From Bacillota bacterium (GTDB lineage: Bacteria > Bacillota > Clostridia > Oscillospirales > Acutalibacteraceae): a stretch of 8,236 nucleotides of DNA. Position 1 is the first letter of the stretch, and each line of letters begins with the position of its first letter. Under the pieces are notes generated by a model. The model was not told the origin of the DNA. It saw nothing but the letters and a program-made list of their open reading frames with translations, and did no database searches. Of this stretch, positions 5,845-8,236 are shown piece by piece. Where the stretch lies: assembly GCA_023460155.1 (NCBI GenBank), contig JAEWRF010000139.1, forward strand, positions 1 through 8,236, written 5' to 3'. Made by a program: the position numbers and the translations under genes.

Positions 5845-6081
5845 CGGGGGAAATGCCGTTTACGGCAAAAGGGTAATGACTGCAAGCCTGCAGATGCGGG
5901 AAGACGTCTGATATCTGTTAATTGAACTTCTATTTGCTGACAACTTATTTCAAGATTTGCTTGCTGTAGACGCACCCGGTACAAACAGGTGCTCTTTATT
6001 ACCATACATTGAGGTCGTGGCGGCCGAAGGCATGAAGGCCCTTTGCATCCGCGGCTTTATCGAATTTTTGGCAAAAACGGT
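5845..6081. other. Unexplained 237-base stretch between the ABC ATPase gene and its terminator
   Basis: No convincing gene lies here. The half near the ATPase (about 6010-6081) is GC-rich, while 5911-5970 is clearly AT-richer than the coding DNA around it. Small inverted repeats are present: TGCCG-TTTA-CGGCA (5854-5867), CTGCA-AGCC-TGCAG (5880-5893), AGACGTCT (5902-5909) and GCACC/GGTGC (5972-5976 with 5988-5992). On the minus strand an ATG at 6048 opens a 32-codon frame ending at 5950, in frame with the ATPase stop, but without a ribosome binding site. On the plus strand an open frame crosses 5957-6081 into the ATPase gene with no recognisable family. It may be a long 3' untranslated region, a small RNA or a decayed gene. 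Confidence 0.5.
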
Positions 6082-6894
6082 TCAGTTTCCATCCTCAATG
6101 CTGATGGCGTCGAATTTTTCGGTCAGGTCGCGGATTTCAAGCGATTTCTTCTGCTCGCCCTCCACATCGAACACGATCTGCCCCCGATGCATCATCAGAA
6201 GGCGGTCGCCGTAATTCACGGCAAAGCGGAGGTTGTGCGTCACCATCAGAGCGGTGATTCCCTTTTCCCGGATGAACCGCTCCGTCAGCTCCATGACGTT
6301 TTCACTGGAAGCGGGGTCGAGCGCGGCAGTGTGCTCATCGAGAATCAGGAGTTCAATCGGGGTCATGGTGCAGATCAGAAGGGCGAGTGCCTGCCGCTGG
6401 CCGCCGGAAAGGCTGGCCACAGGCAGGTTCAGCTTGTTTTCCAGGCCGAGCTTCAGCAGCTCCAGTTGAGAGCGGTAGTAATCCACCCTGCGTTTCGAGA
6501 CGCCCCGCGCAAGGCCGAAGCGGCCGTTTTTTCCGTCTGCAAGGGACAGGTTTTCAAGAATCGTCAGCTGGGGGCAAGTTCCCATAGAGGGGTCCTGAAA
6601 GACCCGGCCGATAAATTTTGAATGCTGCGGCTCGGTCATGCGGCTGATTTCCCGACCGTTTACAAGCACCTCGCCGGAATCCGGCTGCACGCTCCCGCAC
6701 AGGATGTTCAGAATGGTGGTTTTCCCGGAGCCGTTGCTCCCCACCACGGAGACAAATGAGCCCCGGCGGACGGCGAGACTGAAATCGTGAAACAGGGCAA
6801 CTTCACTCACCGTACCGGGGTTGAACACCTGATCGACGTGCCGGATTTCCACCAGCAGATCGGAAGAACTCTCAGAGCCTGGTTGGGTTGACAT
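6082..6894 (-). CDS. ABC transporter ATP-binding protein, TrpXYZ-like family
   Basis: Cytoplasmic ATPase that powers the adjacent permease. It has 270 residues. Walker A GSNGSGKT is at 52-59 and the Q-loop glutamine at about 100. The signature LSGGQRQ is at 162-168, Walker B ELLILDE at 181-187 is followed by HTAALDP, and the switch histidine is H220 in VTHN. The DEHTAALDP form is typical of the ATPases paired with PF04392 binding proteins (COG1101 group). Relatives are known or predicted to serve tryptophan or tyrosine uptake, but the substrate here is not proven. The ATG overlaps the end of the permease gene by 23 bases. An AGGAGG box inside the permease coding region (6905-6910), 10 bases upstream, supports this start and suggests translational coupling. 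It is the last gene of the operon and is followed by a long untranslated stretch before the terminator. Confidence 0.94.
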   Translation of the reverse strand: MSTQPGSESSSDLLVEIRHVDQVFNPGTVSEVALFHDFSLAVRRGSFVSVVGSNGSGKTTILNILCGSVQPDSGEVLVNGREISRMTEPQHSKFIGRVFQDPSMGTCPQLTILENLSLADGKNGRFGLARGVSKRRVDYYRSQLELLKLGLENKLNLPVASLSGGQRQALALLICTMTPIELLILDEHTAALDPASSENVMELTERFIREKGITALMVTHNLRFAVNYGDRLLMMHRGQIVFDVEGEQKKSLEIRDLTEKFDAISIEDGN

Positions 6895-7792
6895 CCTGTT
6901 TCTTCCTCCTTCCGCCCTGCGGCGCGAAATTGTTCATGACCAATGCGGCGGTAAACAGCGCCGCCATGAGAAGCTTCAGGAAATTGGTAGGAAGGCCGAT
7001 CTGCATCGCGACGGCAAGGCAGGCCCGGTAAAGAATAGCCCCCAGAACAACCGCCGTAGTAGCCCGCGGGAATTTCAGCCGCCCGAACAGATTGATTCCG
7101 ATGATCACCGCCGCAAGCCCCATCACGATCATACCGGTTCCGCTGGAGATATCAGCGGATTCCTCCCGCTGGCAGAGGATGCAGCCCGAAAGGGCAGTCA
7201 GGCCGTTTCCGATCATCAGGCCGAGGATTTTCAGATTGCCGGGGTCCCGGCCGAGTGAGACCACGAACCGAGGATTCCCGCCCGCGGCACGCAGCAGAAG
7301 ACCCGATTTGGTTTTCAGGTACAAATCCACCAGAATCTTTACTGCCGCACAGAAAACAAACGCCACTGCGAGGATGCGCAAGTCGGCCATGGAGGCCGGA
7401 ATCAGCGCCGCGGGACCGGAGGTGAAAACCGTCGGCTTGTTGTAGTACGCAAGAACGGCGCTGCCGTTCGTAATGACGAGATTCACACTCCAAAGGCTGA
7501 TCATTACAAGAATTCCGGAAAGCAGATCGGTAATGTGCAGTTTCACATGCAGAAGGCCGGTCACGCCGCCGGCGGCCGCGCCGCAGATCAGCGCGGCCAG
7601 GCAGGCGAGCCATGGACTGATTCCCGCCGAAATCATCGTGCCGGAGAGGCAGGCGCCGAGCGCAAACGTCCCCTCCACGGAAAGATCCGGAAAATTCAGC
7701 ACCTGATAGGTAATGTAGACTCCGATCGCCATCACGCCGTACAGCAGGCCCTCCTGCAGTACGTTGGCGGCCAGACTCAGAACAACATCCAT
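6872..7792 (-). CDS. ABC transporter permease, TrpXYZ-like family
   Basis: Integral membrane subunit of the import system. It has 306 residues, with about eight or nine hydrophobic segments at roughly 13-33, 42-57, 60-83, 89-110, 138-159, 187-208, 220-238, 244-263 and 270-289, and a basic C-terminal tail (GGRRKKQD). NFPDLSVEGTFALGA (33-47) is close to the NFPDLTVDGSFPLGA signature of this family (BPD_transp_2, COG4120). TKSGLLLRAAGGNPRFVVSLGRDPGNLKILGL (161-192, read in pieces) is the cytoplasmic loop that contacts the ATPase, and GLPTNFLKLLMA (266-277) is also typical. The ATG lies 21 bases after the stop of the binding-protein gene. No good ribosome binding site precedes it, so coupled translation is likely. 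An internal GGAGG before a GTG-ATG pair (codons 20-21) would cut the first membrane segment and was not chosen. Confidence 0.93.
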   Translation of the reverse strand: MDVVLSLAANVLQEGLLYGVMAIGVYITYQVLNFPDLSVEGTFALGACLSGTMISAGISPWLACLAALICGAAAGGVTGLLHVKLHITDLLSGILVMISLWSVNLVITNGSAVLAYYNKPTVFTSGPAALIPASMADLRILAVAFVFCAAVKILVDLYLKTKSGLLLRAAGGNPRFVVSLGRDPGNLKILGLMIGNGLTALSGCILCQREESADISSGTGMIVMGLAAVIIGINLFGRLKFPRATTAVVLGAILYRACLAVAMQIGLPTNFLKLLMAALFTAALVMNNFAPQGGRRKKQDVNPTRL

Positions 7793-7813
7793 TGGAATCA
7801 GCCCAGCTTTCCC

Positions 7814-8236
7814 TTATTTCGATACCGCTTCCGCGTTTGCAAACCCTTCCGGGAGTTTCATGCTAAGTTTATCGAGCACTGCCTTGTTGTAGACCGGCTT
7901 GCCGAAGTTCACCACATAAACCGGCGTGGTTGCGGGCTGGGCTTTGCCGTCCAGAATCTGAGCCGCCATCTTGCCGGTCTCCTCGCCGAGCGCTACAAAG
8001 TCGATGCTGACAGAGGCAAGGCACCCGTCCTTGACCTGCTCAACTTCGGAGCCGAAGATCGGAATTTTTGCCTGATTCGCGGCCTGCAGCAAAGCAGGGA
8101 GGTGATTGACGACGTTGTTGTCGGTAAAATTATTAATGCAGTCAACTCCTTTTGCGATCAGGGACTTGACGGCTGGCTCCACATCCGAAGAGCCCGTCAC
8201 GTCGATATCGACGATCTCAAAGCCGTTTTTCGGAGC
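7814..8236 (-). CDS. ABC transporter substrate-binding protein, N-terminus beyond window
   Basis: Extracytoplasmic solute-binding subunit (ABC_sub_bind, PF04392; COG2984), probably a lipoprotein, though the signal sequence is outside the window. The last 140 residues are present, against about 320-350 for the family. The frame is open through base 8236, and the codon at 8200 is an internal GTG valine, not a start. Recognisable family blocks are the AVKSLIAKGVDCI region, TDNNVVNHLPALLQAANQAKIPIFGSE, GCLASVSIDFVALGEETGKMAAQIL, and the C-terminal NKAVLDKLSMKLPE end. It is the first visible gene of the three-gene import operon; permease and ATPase follow. Homologues bind tryptophan in streptococci (TrpX), and other members are predicted to bind tyrosine or other small molecules, so the substrate is open. 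Any promoter or T-box leader would be to the right of the window. It ends in TAA at 7814-7816. Confidence 0.94.
   Translation of the reverse strand, partial: APKNGFEIVDIDVTGSSDVEPAVKSLIAKGVDCINNFTDNNVVNHLPALLQAANQAKIPIFGSEVEQVKDGCLASVSIDFVALGEETGKMAAQILDGKAQPATTPVYVVNFGKPVYNKAVLDKLSMKLPEGFANAEAVSK

Noticed and set aside
5972..5992. GCACC/GGTGC hairpin as a terminator or tRNA arm
   Set aside because: It has a 5-bp stem with an 11-base loop, no U tract, and no T-arm or anticodon arm pattern nearby.
5772..6005. 77-codon minus-strand open frame
   Set aside because: It runs through the transporter terminator, the cysK -35 box and the -10 box, has no ribosome binding site and resembles no family.
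5957..6214. Plus-strand open frame with protein-like stretch (VVAAEGMKALCIRGF)
   Set aside because: Half of it is antisense to the well-supported ATPase gene, no promoter or ribosome binding site precedes it, and no family is recognised. The non-overlapping half is kept only as part of the unexplained stretch.

Overview
The window looks like ordinary chromosomal housekeeping DNA from a Gram-positive, moderately GC-rich anaerobe. An Oscillospirales/Clostridia-type Firmicute is my best guess. This rests on the flavour of the proteins (ClpB, a clostridial-style Mrp with an N-terminal Cys cluster, an ABC transporter of the TrpXYZ-like family), AGGAG-type ribosome binding sites, sigma-A-like promoters and stem-plus-U-tract terminators. 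The genus cannot be fixed from this sequence alone. I see no phage, IS element, CRISPR array, tRNA or rRNA.

Layout. The left quarter (1-2081, + strand) is the 3' four fifths of clpB, the disaggregase chaperone; its N-terminal domain lies outside the window. It converges on a TetR-family regulator gene (minus strand) across one long symmetrical hairpin (2095-2131) that can terminate both. Everything right of 2137 is on the minus strand. Read in the direction of transcription, a TrpXYZ-like ABC transporter operon comes first: substrate-binding protein (N-terminus outside the window), permease, then ATPase overlapping the permease by 23 bases. A 237-base untranslated stretch and a strong terminator (5809-5844) follow. 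Next is a monocistronic cysK with the best promoter in the window, ended by its own terminator (4727-4764). Then comes a gpsA-like gene followed 30 bases later by mrp, probably one transcript, and finally tetR after a 170-base AT-rich gap (from its preferred GTG start) that carries two near-identical ACCG-NN-CGG(T) boxes.

How the genes may work together. The transporter imports a small organic solute; tryptophan and tyrosine are substrates known or predicted for relatives. CysK makes cysteine from O-acetylserine and sulfide. Mrp carries Fe-S clusters, and GpsA supplies sn-glycerol 3-phosphate for phospholipids. Cysteine synthesis next to an Fe-S carrier is suggestive, but the separate promoter and terminator of cysK argue against a single operon. 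The TetR protein probably controls its own promoter through the paired boxes; whether it controls anything else cannot be told from here.

The most interesting points are regulatory. They are the paired candidate TetR operators, a gpsA promoter whose -35 box falls inside the cysK terminator hairpin, a cysK promoter placed four bases beyond the previous terminator's U tract, and a 237-base 3' untranslated stretch behind the transporter operon that no recognised feature explains. I found no convincing new multi-gene system.
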